From assembly GCF_008710095.1 (NCBI RefSeq), contig NZ_VYKJ01000004.1:357785-421784 (forward strand): a stretch of 64,000 nucleotides of DNA, in the 5' to 3' direction. This document shows positions 19,065-27,979 of this stretch, one piece after another. The translations under genes were made by a program, and so were the position numbers. The notes beneath the pieces were generated by a model that did no database searches, was not told the origin of the DNA, and saw nothing but the letters and a program-made list of their open reading frames with translations. Source of the stretch: Affinibrenneria salicis (GTDB taxonomy: Bacteria; Pseudomonadota; Gammaproteobacteria; Enterobacterales; Enterobacteriaceae). The first letter of the stretch is position 1. Every line of letters starts with the position of its first letter.

Positions 19065-20576
19065 ATGGCTAATATAGAGAAGTTGAAATATTTTTCTGGC
19101 GGTGAGTGGATTGAATCTAAAACAGAACGCTATATGGATGTTTATAACCCCAGCACCGGGGAAATTATGGCGCAAGCGCCATGCTGTACTGAACAGGAGG
19201 TGCTGAATGCGATTGCCGCGGCTAAGCATGCTTTTCCCGCCTGGTCGAACACGCCCGCGATCAAACGTGCGCAAATCATGTTCCGTATTCGCGAATTATT
19301 AATAGAAAATGAAGAACGCCTGACGGAATTAGTCGCGAAAGAGAATGGCAAGGCCTGGGGCGACGCGCTGGGCGACGTATTGAAAGCCAAAGAGGGGACC
19401 GAACTGGCATGTTCAATCCCGGCGCTTTTGCAGGGAGAAAATTTGCTTGATGCATCGTCTGATATCGATACCAACCTTTACCGTGAACCGATTGGCGTTT
19501 TCGCCGGCATCGTTCCCTTCAATTTCCCGGCCATGATTCCAATGGGGTGGATGGCGCCTTTATGTATCGCTTCCGGCAATACTCTGGTGATCAAGGCCGC
19601 GAGTATGACGCCGATGACCTGTATGGAAATTGCCCGGCTTTACCAGGAAGCCGGCGTACCGGAAGGGGTGATTAATATTGTCACTTGTTCGCGCAAAGAA
19701 GCGGATGTGCTGCTGACTCATCCGGACGTGAATGGGGTATCTTTTGTCGGCTCGACCTCCGTTGGGTTACATGTCTATTCCAAAGCCGCGGCGCACGGTA
19801 AGCGGGTGCAGGCATTGTGCGAAGCTAAAAATCATGCGCTGGTGCTGGCGGATGCGCCGGTTAATCGTACTGCCGCTGGTATTATCAATGCCGCTTTTGG
19901 TTGTGCCGGGGAGCGCTGCATGGCGCTGCCGGTGGTGGTGGTGCAGGAAGACATTGCCGATGCATTGGTCGCCGCGGTAGTTGAAAAAGCCAGACAGCTG
20001 AAAGTGGGGCCCGGCTACCTGCGCGACATCGATATGGGGCCGGTTATTTCTGAGGAGCACCGTCAGTCAGTGGTTAAATGGATTGAAAAGGGCGAGCAAG
20101 AGGGCGCCCGGGTTATCCTGGACGGCAGAAACTATCGCGTGGACGGCTACGAACGGGGATTTTATCTTGGACCTACCGTGCTTGATTACGTGACTGAGGA
20201 GATGAGCGTCGGCACACAGGAGATTTTTGGTCCGGTGCTTTGTTTTAAACGGGTAAAAACCTTTGAAGAAGGGTTGCAACTGATGAATCGCAATCCCTTT
20301 GCTAACGGGTCGGTTATTTTTACCCAGAATGGTTATTATGCACGTAAATTTCAGAAGCATACCCATGGGGGGATGGTTGGCATCAATGTTGGTATTCCGG
20401 TGCCGGTCGGCGTATTCCCATTTTCAGGCCATAAACAATCTTTCTTCGGCGATCTCCATTGTTTAGGTAAAGATGGCGTTCGGTTTTACACCGAGTCCAA
20501 ATGCGTCACCACGCGCTGGTTCGATGAGCAAGAAATAAAACGCGGGAAAGTGGACTCCTGGGACGGCACCATCTGA
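19065..20576 (+). CDS. iolA: IolA/MmsA, (methyl)malonate-semialdehyde dehydrogenase (CoA-acylating)
   Basis: 503 residues, typical for the family. ALDH-fold hallmarks are IVPFNFPAMIPMGWM, VSFVGSTSVG (NAD binding) and FGCAGERCMAL, where the catalytic Cys lies in the MMSDH-type RCMAL context. The QEIFGPVLCFKRV block follows. The enzyme converts malonate semialdehyde to acetyl-CoA (inositol route) or methylmalonate semialdehyde to propionyl-CoA (valine route). The nearby iolD favours the inositol role, but the gene is preceded by a decayed adhE and not by other iol genes. Strong RBS GGAGAAAGAG. Confidence 0.9.
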   Translation: MANIEKLKYFSGGEWIESKTERYMDVYNPSTGEIMAQAPCCTEQEVLNAIAAAKHAFPAWSNTPAIKRAQIMFRIRELLIENEERLTELVAKENGKAWGDALGDVLKAKEGTELACSIPALLQGENLLDASSDIDTNLYREPIGVFAGIVPFNFPAMIPMGWMAPLCIASGNTLVIKAASMTPMTCMEIARLYQEAGVPEGVINIVTCSRKEADVLLTHPDVNGVSFVGSTSVGLHVYSKAAAHGKRVQALCEAKNHALVLADAPVNRTAAGIINAAFGCAGERCMALPVVVVQEDIADALVAAVVEKARQLKVGPGYLRDIDMGPVISEEHRQSVVKWIEKGEQEGARVILDGRNYRVDGYERGFYLGPTVLDYVTEEMSVGTQEIFGPVLCFKRVKTFEEGLQLMNRNPFANGSVIFTQNGYYARKFQKHTHGGMVGINVGIPVPVGVFPFSGHKQSFFGDLHCLGKDGVRFYTESKCVTTRWFDEQEIKRGKVDSWDGTI

Positions 20577-20779
20577 CATCCTGCCGCGTCGTATAAATAT
20601 GCTCCTCGCCCCGAGGATGGCGACAATAATTTGTAGGTGCGGCTATGAGCGGCGGGAGAGGCAGCGTTGTGTTCACGCCGGGGGCCGCCGCCCGGCGTGG
20701 CTTTTCAGACCAAATCGCTGGCAGTGAAACGCGTTGCGTCGCAGCGGAGGCGTAATATTCAGCTATTGATGAAAGATTA

Positions 20780-20944
20780 TAAATAGCTTCGCATAATCGC
20801 GCTACACCTGCCCTGCAGGTTGAGTGACAACGATATTATGATTAAATCACAATCAACTGTTTTAATGATTATTTAAATGTTCTTATCATCAGTTACGCGC
20901 TGTGGCATGATCAAAAGTGAAGCCTCAATGCGCGAAGCTATTTA
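20780..20944. mobile_element. MITE-like element, long form (165 bp)
   Basis: Begins TAAATAGCTTCGCATAATCG and ends GCGCGAAGCTATTTA, so its terminal inverted repeats are well preserved. The interior is shared with the copies at 17375 and 25901. It lies in the 482-bp gap between iolA and the HAD gene. Confidence 0.87.
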
Positions 20945-21058
20945 GATTAATCTGCAACAGACCCAATAGAATAGCAAAACAGTATAACTAATCATTATCC
21001 GTTATAACCCTGAAAAATAAAATAAGATAAAATATTCATTTTTACATGTGGGGAGATC

Positions 21059-21844
21059 ATGCTTCCTCTTTCTTTAGCATCAAATAAAGTATTCTCATCA
21101 GTCAAATATGTTCTGACTGACATGGATGAAACGCTAACCTTGCGGGGACGTCTTGCTGCCAAAACCTATGACTCTTTAGAGCGACTGCAATCTGCCGGTA
21201 TTATTGTTATTCCCGTGACCGGCGCGCCGGCAGGATGGTGTGATCAGATGGTCAGAATGTGGCCTGTCGATGGTGTAATCGGTGAAAACGGCGGGTTTTT
21301 CTTTCAGCGTTCTGACCATGGACATTCTGTAAACAGGTATTTTTGTCATACCGATACCCGGCACTCCATTCTGGAAAAACTACAGTGCATTGCAGCGGCA
21401 ATCAAAGAAAAATATACATGGGCAATAATTTCTGAAGATCAACCGTTTCGCCTGACCAGTTTAGCCTTTAGTCTGCCAGAAAAAACGGAGCAAATCGAAA
21501 GCCTGTTATCTTCATTGAAGGACGCAGGATTAAAAGCTACGGTAAATAATTTATGGGTTTTGGGCTGGTTTGGCGATTACGATAAATTGATTATGAGTCG
21601 TGATATTCTCAAAAAATTCTACAGTCTGGATGAAAAGTCAGAGCAAGATACTGTGTTTTATAGCGGCGATTCTGAAAATGACGCTCCGATGTTTGAGTAT
21701 TTCACGCATACACTTGGCATGAATACAATACGCAATCATTTAACTAAAATATCTCAATTACCAACGTGGATCAGTAATGGCCCCGGCGGTGATGGATTTG
21801 TTGAGGGCGTTGATAAAATATTGGAGCATCAAAAATTGAAGTAA
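21059..21844 (+). CDS. HAD superfamily (Cof/MPGP-like, subclass IIB) phosphatase
   Basis: 261 residues. Motif I is LTDMDETLTL (nucleophile Asp and acid/base Asp), motif II is VTGAPAGW (Thr), and motif IV is YSGDSENDAPMF. A cap inserted between motifs II and III gives the IIB topology of Cof, mannosyl-3-phosphoglycerate and sucrose-phosphate phosphatases. The substrate is unknown. Clear GGGGAGATC ribosome site. It is monocistronic, flanked by a MITE and an intergenic repeat. Confidence 0.82.
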   Translation: MLPLSLASNKVFSSVKYVLTDMDETLTLRGRLAAKTYDSLERLQSAGIIVIPVTGAPAGWCDQMVRMWPVDGVIGENGGFFFQRSDHGHSVNRYFCHTDTRHSILEKLQCIAAAIKEKYTWAIISEDQPFRLTSLAFSLPEKTEQIESLLSSLKDAGLKATVNNLWVLGWFGDYDKLIMSRDILKKFYSLDEKSEQDTVFYSGDSENDAPMFEYFTHTLGMNTIRNHLTKISQLPTWISNGPGGDGFVEGVDKILEHQKLK

Positions 21845-21870
21845 TAACGGACCATCCGCGGCCTTGTTAA

Positions 21871-22150
21871 ATATGTACCCTTGATGCCGCAAGCTGCAGA
21901 TGCGTTGGTTGTGCGACTCGCCTCATCCATGGGGCTCGCCCTTGCGGGGCCGCCCTCAGCGGCATTCAACTCTGCTGCCGGCCGCGTTGTCGCGTATTCC
22001 GGCCACTTACTGCTGTATGCCGACGGGGATTAATCAGCGATATCCCGTCTCTCACCGCCGGTCAGCCGCTGGCCGGACCAATTTGTTGCCGACGAATTGG
22101 TCGCGGCGTCACCTTCTGCCTGCAACTTGAATTATTTTGGGTCTATTCCT
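21871..22150. repeat. Composite intergenic repeat (about 280 bp)
   Basis: Starts GCAAGCTGCAGATGCGTTGG, contains CATGGGGCTCGCCCTTGCGGGG, and ends CTGCAACTTGAATTATTTTG. The same ordered blocks recur at 27437-27697. The ends resemble the shorter 120-130-bp repeats at 12933 and 27044, so this may be that family with a central insertion. Non-coding. Confidence 0.6.
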
Positions 22151-22307
22151 TATATGCAACGGTCGCTCTTTTCCATATGGCTCATCTGCCGTTCAACCGC
22201 CTCTTTGGCCATATACTCACTTCGAGCAACGACTACACGCCCGCTGCAAAAAGCGTAACCGCACGATCCGGTTTTGGTGTCGTCGCCCATTCAGGCTGTG
22301 AACATTT

Positions 22308-22871
22308 TCATGTGGTTTTTCTCCCTCGCTGTAAAATGTGCCGAAGAAGCCGGTTCACTTCCCCGGCAGAAATTGGCTGGTCTTCCAGCAAGGCTTTTGC
22401 GCAGATGCCATCGGCTGCAACAACAACGCTTTGGATCGTCAATGGACAGTCGCTGTGCCTGCCCGCCGCCTGCGCCACCAGACCGCGCCAGTGCCTGGCA
22501 ATCGGCCTCAGTGCGGGGCGCCGCGCGGCCTGCAGGGTTAATTCGCGTTCGGCTAACGCCCGCTGACGGCCGGGACCGCTCGCCTCGGCGATCATTTCGG
22601 CGAGGCCGTCGATCTCGTCGCGTCCGCTGGCGATCAGCGCTTCCAGTTGCGCGGCATACTCCTCTGCGGCGGCAGTCAGCGCGGCCACCAGCAGATCGTC
22701 GATGGTGGCAAAATAGTAGATCGCCGAACTGGCGGGAACGCAGGCTTCCTGCGCAACGCTCCGATGCGTTACCCCAGCGACGCCATCGCGTTCAACTACC
22801 GTCAGCGTCGCTGCGATCAGCTTTTGGCGTCGAGCTTCTCCCCTGAGCCGACGCCCGTCCGCGGCATTCAA
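22308..22871 (-). CDS. TetR-family transcriptional regulator of the SMR gene
   Basis: About 187 residues from a TTG start at 22871 that overlaps the stop of the SMR gene (TTGA). The longer upstream frame only reads through the transporter gene in another frame. The HTH is visible as GVAGVTHRSVAQEACVPASS followed by AIYYFATIDDLLVAAL. The C-terminal ligand domain is Ala/Arg-rich. Overlap and order suggest co-expression with, and probable control of, the adjacent small multidrug transporter. Confidence 0.75.
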   Translation of the reverse strand: MNAADGRRLRGEARRQKLIAATLTVVERDGVAGVTHRSVAQEACVPASSAIYYFATIDDLLVAALTAAAEEYAAQLEALIASGRDEIDGLAEMIAEASGPGRQRALAERELTLQAARRPALRPIARHWRGLVAQAAGRHSDCPLTIQSVVVAADGICAKALLEDQPISAGEVNRLLRHILQRGRKTT

Positions 22872-23191
22872 TGGGTAGCCCCAAGTTCTAGCGCGACGAC
22901 ACCGCCGATGACGAGCACGATACCGATCGACTGAATCCAGCTGAGCTTGTCGCCGAGAAAAACGGCGCCAATGATTGCCACGCAAGCCACCCCGAGCGCT
23001 GCCCATATCGCATAGGCCACGCCGATTGCCATGCCGCGGTTAAGCACCTGCGAAAGCAGGTAATAGGCGCCGACGACGCCAACGATCGCCAGCAGTGTCG
23101 GCAACGGTTTGGTGAAACCGTTGGAGAAGCGGGTGGCCAGCGCCCCCACGATTTCCGATGCAATGGCTGCCGCAAGAAGAAGATAAATCAC
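22868..23191 (-). CDS. SMR-family small multidrug transporter (EmrE/QacE-like)
   Basis: 107 residues with four hydrophobic helices, the standard SMR size. The essential membrane Glu is in helix 1 (AIASEIVGALATRF). The family block WAALGVACVAIIG and the C-terminal IVLVIGGVVAL are present. Start is GTG 23191 after AAGGGGAG. SMR proteins exchange cationic lipophilic compounds or guanidinium for protons; drug specificity cannot be read. It forms a two-gene unit with the overlapping TetR gene. Confidence 0.88.
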   Translation of the reverse strand: MIYLLLAAAIASEIVGALATRFSNGFTKPLPTLLAIVGVVGAYYLLSQVLNRGMAIGVAYAIWAALGVACVAIIGAVFLGDKLSWIQSIGIVLVIGGVVALELGATH

Positions 23192-23647
23192 TGGCTCCCC
23201 TTAATAGTTGAACTGATGTTCAATAAATGTAGCCTGGAATTTGTACGCTGTCATTTAAGACATCGGTTCGTTTGCCGTTGTTTGACGCAGAGGTTTAATT
23301 CCATTGCCGGCCAGCCAGATATGGGTAGCGAAGCCCAATGCTTCGACGACCGACCGATTGCCAGGTGCCCAACGCAATATCGATATTTAAAAATGGTCGC
23401 ATATAGCGCGGTGGCAATCTCCGCGCCGGATGGCGCAGCTGTTATCATCCTGGTCAGCAACGCTATTCGCTCCCTGAGCGATATATCCGGCACGGATATG
23501 GCCGACAGGCTGCAAAGATAATGAAGCCAGGTTGATTGTCTGACCCGCAACCTGCAACCCGCAGTCTCTGCAGCCACAATTGAAGATGTGCTCATGACTC
23601 AAATTCCTGAAATGGCGAAACCGGGTGTGCCGTCATCACGCGGCATC
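23192..23647. other. Gene-free or unrecognised 456-bp interval
   Basis: Overlapping short frames exist on both strands but none shows a recognisable domain or a good ribosome site. It holds the SMR promoter at its left end. It may contain gene remnants that I cannot identify. Confidence 0.35.
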
Positions 23648-24844
23648 TTATACGGGTGAATTATGCGCATGCAGGCGCTGATAGCTCCACAGTGTCACCA
23701 GCAAAACCAGGGCGCCAGCGCATAGGGAGACGGTGAATCCGGCCCGCGCTCCTCCGTCATCCACCACCAGACCGGATGCCACCGCCCCCAGCGCCACACC
23801 GATATTCAGCCCTGCCAGCAGCCAGGTCATGCCTTCGGTCAGACGACTCTCCGGCACCAGGCGCTCGACCAGCGACATCGCTACGATCATAGTAGGTGCG
23901 AAGAACAACCCTGCAGCCAGCACGGCGCCCGCCAACGCGGGAATACTGCCTGCCAGCAGCAGGGGGAGCGTGGTTGCGGCTGTCGCCAGCCCGCCCAGCA
24001 ACAGCAAGTGGGGCAATGGCGTTCTCAGCTTGAGTGCGCCGAACAGCAGCCCGGCCATGCAGGAACCGATGGCATATACTGATAAGATCAGGCTGGCCGC
24101 CGCCGGTCGGCCCTGCTGTTCGGAGAAGGCCACACTCACGATGTCCACTGTGCCGACGATGACCCCCATCGCCACCATCAGCAGCGTCAGCAGTCGCACG
24201 TTAGCCAATTGGAACACCGGTTTCGCTTCATCCGTCGCGACGCTCAGCGTCTTGACCGGCGGCTCGGTGCCGCGTTGTATGACCAGAGCGAATACGCCAG
24301 GCACCAGCAGCAACGCCGCCGCCAGCGGGCCAGCCTGGGGGAACGTTGCCACAGAAAGCCCTACCGACAGCGGCGGTCCGGCGATGAAGGTGACCTCATC
24401 AAGCACCGTTTCCAGCGAATAGGCCGTCTGCAAGGGCGGCTGTCCCCGGTAAATCGCCGTCCAGCGTGCGCGCACCATTGCAGACATACTGGGCATGAAA
24501 CCGGCCAGCAAGGCACCGAGAAATAATATCCAGTCGGGCGCTTGCCGCCAGCAACCCGCGATCACGATCAGCAAGCCGGTGACGCTGATGGCCATAGCTG
24601 CGGGTAACACGCGGCTTTGTCCATGCCTATCCACCAGCCGGGAGATCTGCGGCGACAGCAGCGCGAAGGTCAGCACGAAGGTGGCAGATACGGCTCCCGC
24701 CAACGCGTAGCTGCCGCGCAGTTGCGCCAGCATAGTGATGATGCCAATGCCTGTCATCGGCAGCGGAATCCGCGCCAGCAGGCCCGCAAGGGTAAAGCCC
24801 CGGGTACCGGGTGCGGCGAAAAGTGCTCGATAAGGGTTGGCCAT
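23648..24844 (-). CDS. MFS transporter (drug/solute efflux type)
   Basis: 398 residues with 12 hydrophobic helices in two halves. The loop after helix 2 holds SRLVDRHGQSRVL, a relaxed motif A. The protein is probably an inner-membrane proton-linked exporter. It is divergent from a TetR gene with two palindromic operators between them, the standard arrangement for substrate-inducible efflux. ATG at 24844; no specific substrate can be assigned. Confidence 0.82.
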   Translation of the reverse strand: MANPYRALFAAPGTRGFTLAGLLARIPLPMTGIGIITMLAQLRGSYALAGAVSATFVLTFALLSPQISRLVDRHGQSRVLPAAMAISVTGLLIVIAGCWRQAPDWILFLGALLAGFMPSMSAMVRARWTAIYRGQPPLQTAYSLETVLDEVTFIAGPPLSVGLSVATFPQAGPLAAALLLVPGVFALVIQRGTEPPVKTLSVATDEAKPVFQLANVRLLTLLMVAMGVIVGTVDIVSVAFSEQQGRPAAASLILSVYAIGSCMAGLLFGALKLRTPLPHLLLLGGLATAATTLPLLLAGSIPALAGAVLAAGLFFAPTMIVAMSLVERLVPESRLTEGMTWLLAGLNIGVALGAVASGLVVDDGGARAGFTVSLCAGALVLLVTLWSYQRLHAHNSPV

Positions 24845-24898
24845 CTCGTTCTCCGTGGGGACGTCCGCTTGCTAAGGCACCGCGATGCGGCGACAATA

Positions 24899-24944
24899 CA
24901 TACGTTTCGTATGAATAGCATCATATATTCATACGAAACGTATG
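24899..24944. promoter_or_regulatory. Paired palindromic TetR operators
   Basis: Two copies of CATACG-N3-CGTATG, at 24899-24913 (spacer TTT) and 24930-24944 (spacer AAA), which together also form one long inverted repeat. They lie exactly between the divergent MFS and TetR genes. Each copy has the size and symmetry of a TetR-dimer site. Binding by the adjacent regulator is inference. Confidence 0.8.
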
Positions 24945-24981
24945 TAAATAATCATTCACGCCGTATGTAAGGAGAAAGCGG

Positions 24982-25569
24982 ATGGTTCGTCGTACCCGCG
25001 CCGAGATGGAAGAAACCCGCGCCACGCTGCTGGCGACCGCACGCAGAGTATTCAGTGAGCGTGGCTACGCCGATACCTCAATGGACGATCTTACCGCGCA
25101 GGCGGGTCTGACCCGTGGCGCGCTCTATCACCACTTCGGCGACAAAAAGGGCCTGCTGGCGGCGGTGGTTGAGCTGATTGACGCCGAGATGGATGCGCGT
25201 CTGCAGGTCATTTCCGATACGGCTGAAGATGCCTGGGAAGGTTTTCACCGTCGATGCCGCGCCTATCTGCAGATGGCGCTGGAGCCGGAAATCCAGCGCA
25301 TCGTACTGCGCGATGCCAGGGCTGTGCTGGGCGGAGCTTCACCCGACTCGCAGCGCCATTGTATCGAATCGATGCGGTTGCTGCTTGAGGGCCTTATCCA
25401 TCAGGGTGTAGTGAATGAAGCCGACCCACCGGCACTGGCATCGCTGATCTACGGTGGTTTGTCCGAAGCGGCGTTCTGGATCGCAGACGGCGAGGACGGT
25501 AGTGCCCGACTGGCGCGAAGTGTCGCCGCGCTGGAATTGCTGCTGCGCGGGATGTTGGTCAAAACGTGA
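24982..25569 (+). CDS. TetR/AcrR-family repressor, divergent from MFS transporter
   Basis: 195 residues. The N-terminal HTH is complete: RRVFSERGYADTSMDDLTAQ followed by AGLTRGALYHHFGDKKGLL. The C-terminal ligand domain resembles AcrR-type regulators. ATG at 24982 after AAGGAGAAAG. It probably represses itself and the MFS exporter from the two operators upstream. Confidence 0.87.
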   Translation: MVRRTRAEMEETRATLLATARRVFSERGYADTSMDDLTAQAGLTRGALYHHFGDKKGLLAAVVELIDAEMDARLQVISDTAEDAWEGFHRRCRAYLQMALEPEIQRIVLRDARAVLGGASPDSQRHCIESMRLLLEGLIHQGVVNEADPPALASLIYGGLSEAAFWIADGEDGSARLARSVAALELLLRGMLVKT

Positions 25570-25652
25570 ACTCATCCATATGGCTTTGCCTGCGCCCCCG
25601 GCAGGGGGTAAGGCTTAGTGAGCCGGGTACGACTGATTTTTCCCGGTAACGG

Positions 25653-25860
25653 TGGACACAGAGCTTAAGCGAGGTTGCTTTCTTCAAACTGAACCGGGTT
25701 TAACCCGCCGTTGGCGCTATATCTTGATGCCGGTTGTCACCAATATTAATATATTCGAATATCGTCTATTTCATCACCTCCCGCGTGTTGAACCATTCTC
25801 CGTGAATGCTCGCTGCGTTCAGACTGTGAGAAAAATTTCCGCAAGGCGTTGTCGCAGCAG
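25653..25860 (-). mobile_element. Decayed end of an IS3-family element
   Basis: Begins with the same terminal TGGACAC as the element at 63802 and stays alignable to it (AACCCGCCGTTGG, TCACCTCCCGCGTGTTGAAC). On the minus strand it retains OrfB C-terminal residues (HSLNAASIHGEWFNTREVMK) but with an in-frame stop and substitutions. Only this end remains; a MITE follows at 25901. Non-functional. Confidence 0.8.
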
Positions 25861-25900
25861 CAATCCCTGGCGTGCATATTGCACACCATCCCGTTATGAT

Positions 25901-26065
25901 TAAATAGCCCCGCATAATAGCGCTACACTTGCCCTGCAGGTTGAGTGACAACGATATTATGATTAAATCATAATCAACTGGTTTTAATGATCACTTTAAT
26001 TCTCTTATCCTCAGTTACGCGCTGCAGTATGGTCAAAAGTGAGTATCAATGCGTGAAGCGATTTA
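25901..26065. mobile_element. MITE-like element, long form (165 bp)
   Basis: Begins TAAATAGCCCCGCATAATAG and ends GCGTGAAGCGATTTA. The interior is nearly the same as the copy at 20780. It lies between the IS3 remnant and the MBL-fold gene. Confidence 0.83.
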
Positions 26066-26181
26066 ATCATCATGGAAACAGTATTTAATCTGCCTGTACT
26101 TGTTGCAAAATGCACTATTGCACCGACCGGCCTCTTGCTTAATGTTTTAAAATTCCCTTGAAATATAATTTTTGATATAAA

Positions 26182-27018
26182 TCATACAGGGAAATTTAAC
26201 GTTAGCCCGACGCCAACTTCTTTAATATCAACGTGACCGGAAAGATGTATTTTGGCAGCAAGGTCAGTACAGTGACAAGGGTAAAGCGCATCCGTAGAAA
26301 GAGAATTAAGATACTTTCCTGTTTTAGATAATGTTTCTTTATCTGCATTCTGAAGATGAAAACCACCGATAACAGAAGCCACACGATCTTCGCCGGTGAC
26401 TAATTTCGCATGCTCTATGATATTACAAATTCCTGCATGTGAACATCCAGTAATAATGACAAGGCCTTGTTTTGTTTTTATAGCCAATGCGGAATCATCA
26501 AGAACATAATCATCGGTTAATTCTCCACGTGCGTCATTTGTTTGGCCAACCGGTTCTTTAGCCTCAAAACTGTTAGTTCGGGGGATTTGGCCCAAAAATA
26601 CAATGTTTTCAGTCAATTTAAATGGCTCTTTTGTGGAGATTTTTTTGAAGAAAAAATCATTTTCATCCTGACGAATATTTATACCAATCGGTTTTTGTTT
26701 ATAATATTTCGGTGCTAATGCTGCAGGGTGAGAGACAAGATTTATTTTCTTTTTAGGCGGCGTGGAGGTTCGGTCATAATACTGGATTAAATAATTTAAA
26801 CCCCATGTGTGATCATTATGTCCATGAGATATGACGATATCGTCAATGGCCGTTAAATCTATTTGCAGAATTTGTGCGTTTTTTAAAAAAACACCTGAGT
26901 AACCAACATCAAAAAGGATTTTTTTTCCATCGCACTCAATAAAATATGAAACACCGGGTTCTCCGGTTAAATATTTGTCAATAAACGTGTTGTTATCTAC
27001 CAAAACGGTCAGCTTCAT
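26182..27018 (-). CDS. Metallo-beta-lactamase-fold hydrolase (dihydropterin synthase-like group)
   Basis: 278 residues from ATG 27018 (MKLTVLVDNN) with AAAAGGATAATT upstream; a longer frame to 27102 has no comparable site. The zinc-binding HGHNDHTWG motif (HxHxDH) is present. The later ligands fall in TGCSHAGICN and in GGFHLQ/PCHCTD. This layout matches the MBL proteins annotated as 7,8-dihydropterin-6-methyl aminobenzene phosphate synthase-like. The true substrate is unknown. The gene is AT-rich relative to its neighbours and monocistronic. Confidence 0.8.
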   Translation of the reverse strand: MKLTVLVDNNTFIDKYLTGEPGVSYFIECDGKKILFDVGYSGVFLKNAQILQIDLTAIDDIVISHGHNDHTWGLNYLIQYYDRTSTPPKKKINLVSHPAALAPKYYKQKPIGINIRQDENDFFFKKISTKEPFKLTENIVFLGQIPRTNSFEAKEPVGQTNDARGELTDDYVLDDSALAIKTKQGLVIITGCSHAGICNIIEHAKLVTGEDRVASVIGGFHLQNADKETLSKTGKYLNSLSTDALYPCHCTDLAAKIHLSGHVDIKEVGVGLTLNFPV

Positions 27019-27043
27019 AATTATCCTTTTATGACTATCAAGT

Positions 27044-27166
27044 ATATACTCGTCATACTTCAGGTTGCAGATGCGTTGGCTACGCTCGCTCACCCGAATC
27101 ACTAACTTGAGTCAGCTCATCGAGATGCGTTCTCTTGCCGCCTTTCTGCAACTCGGGCTATCTGAA
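27044..27166. repeat. Enterobacterial-type intergenic repeat (about 123 bp)
   Basis: Contains CTTCAGGTTGCAGATGCGTT, CCGAATCACTAACTTGAGTC and CTTGCCGCCTTTCTGCAACT, with complementary ends. It is the reverse-oriented relative of 12933-13063. Non-coding; it sits just upstream of the MBL gene. Confidence 0.65.
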
Positions 27167-27172
27167 TAGCTT

Positions 27173-27260
27173 CGCATAATAGCGCTACACTTGCAGGACA
27201 TAACATCCCGCCAGTACGGGCCTCGCACGATGAGAAGTGGAACATTAATGGAAATTATTC
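27173..27260. mobile_element. MITE-like element, short form (about 88 bp, diverged)
   Basis: Begins TGAATAGCTTCGCATAATAG and contains CATCCCGCCAGTACGGGCCT like the other short copies. The right end (GAAATTATTC) is degraded. It directly abuts the repeat at 27044-27166. Confidence 0.75.
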
Positions 27261-27436
27261 AGAGTACAGTTACATATGTCAGCGACACTTTTAATATAGA
27301 ATGTCAACGGAATCAAGGATAATGTGCATATCCGGCGCAATTGAACGTATATCTTTCAGTAGTCGGGCTTTGTCATTCAGGTTTTAATAAAAGCGTCATA
27401 ATGGTTGTCTTATCTTTAATAAAAATCGTAACCTCG

Positions 27437-27697
27437 GGTATACCCTTATACTTCAAGTTACAGGTGCGTTGGCTTTGTTACTCGTCCTTCCATGGGGCGC
27501 CCCCTTGCAAGGGCGGCGCCAGCGGTCCGGCAGATTTGTCGCTCACCCCCGGTCAATTACTGTTGTAAGCTGCCGGGGATTAATGACTGACATGCTGTCT
27601 CTCAGTGAAGGTCTGTCGCTGGCTGGACAAATTGGTTGCCGGCGAATTTGTCGCTGTATCGCCGCCTTCCTGCCACTCGAATTATTTGGCTATATAA
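27437..27697. repeat. Composite intergenic repeat (about 260 bp), second copy
   Basis: Shares its order of blocks with 21871-22150: CTTCAAGTTACAGGTGCGTT, CCATGGGGCGCCCCCTTGCA, and CCGCCTTCCTGCCACTCGAA at the end. The rest of 27698-27979 shows no gene. Non-coding. Confidence 0.6.
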
Positions 27698-27979
27698 CAA
27701 TTTTTGTACATTCAACTAAATCAATGCATAAAGATCGCGAAACGCAACGGTGGCGGAAAAAAAACGAAGCTCAGGATAATTCACCAGCCAGTTTACTCAC
27801 CATAGGTGAAGCATGTTGAATGTCTGCGGCAGGCGCCGCAAGGTACCAGTGCCTGCCATCATCAGTGCCATTCTGTGTGGCTGTTATTGCCAACGCTCGC
27901 CAGCTTGTGTAACCGGTCAGTCCCTTTTACGGAGGAACGCACGGGCTGGCAAAAGCGTCGCGCTATCAGGCGCGGCTAT

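Noticed and set aside
23216..23602. Overlapping frames in the SMR-MFS gap
   Set aside because: Three frames of similar length with no recognisable family; likely non-coding or beyond recognition.
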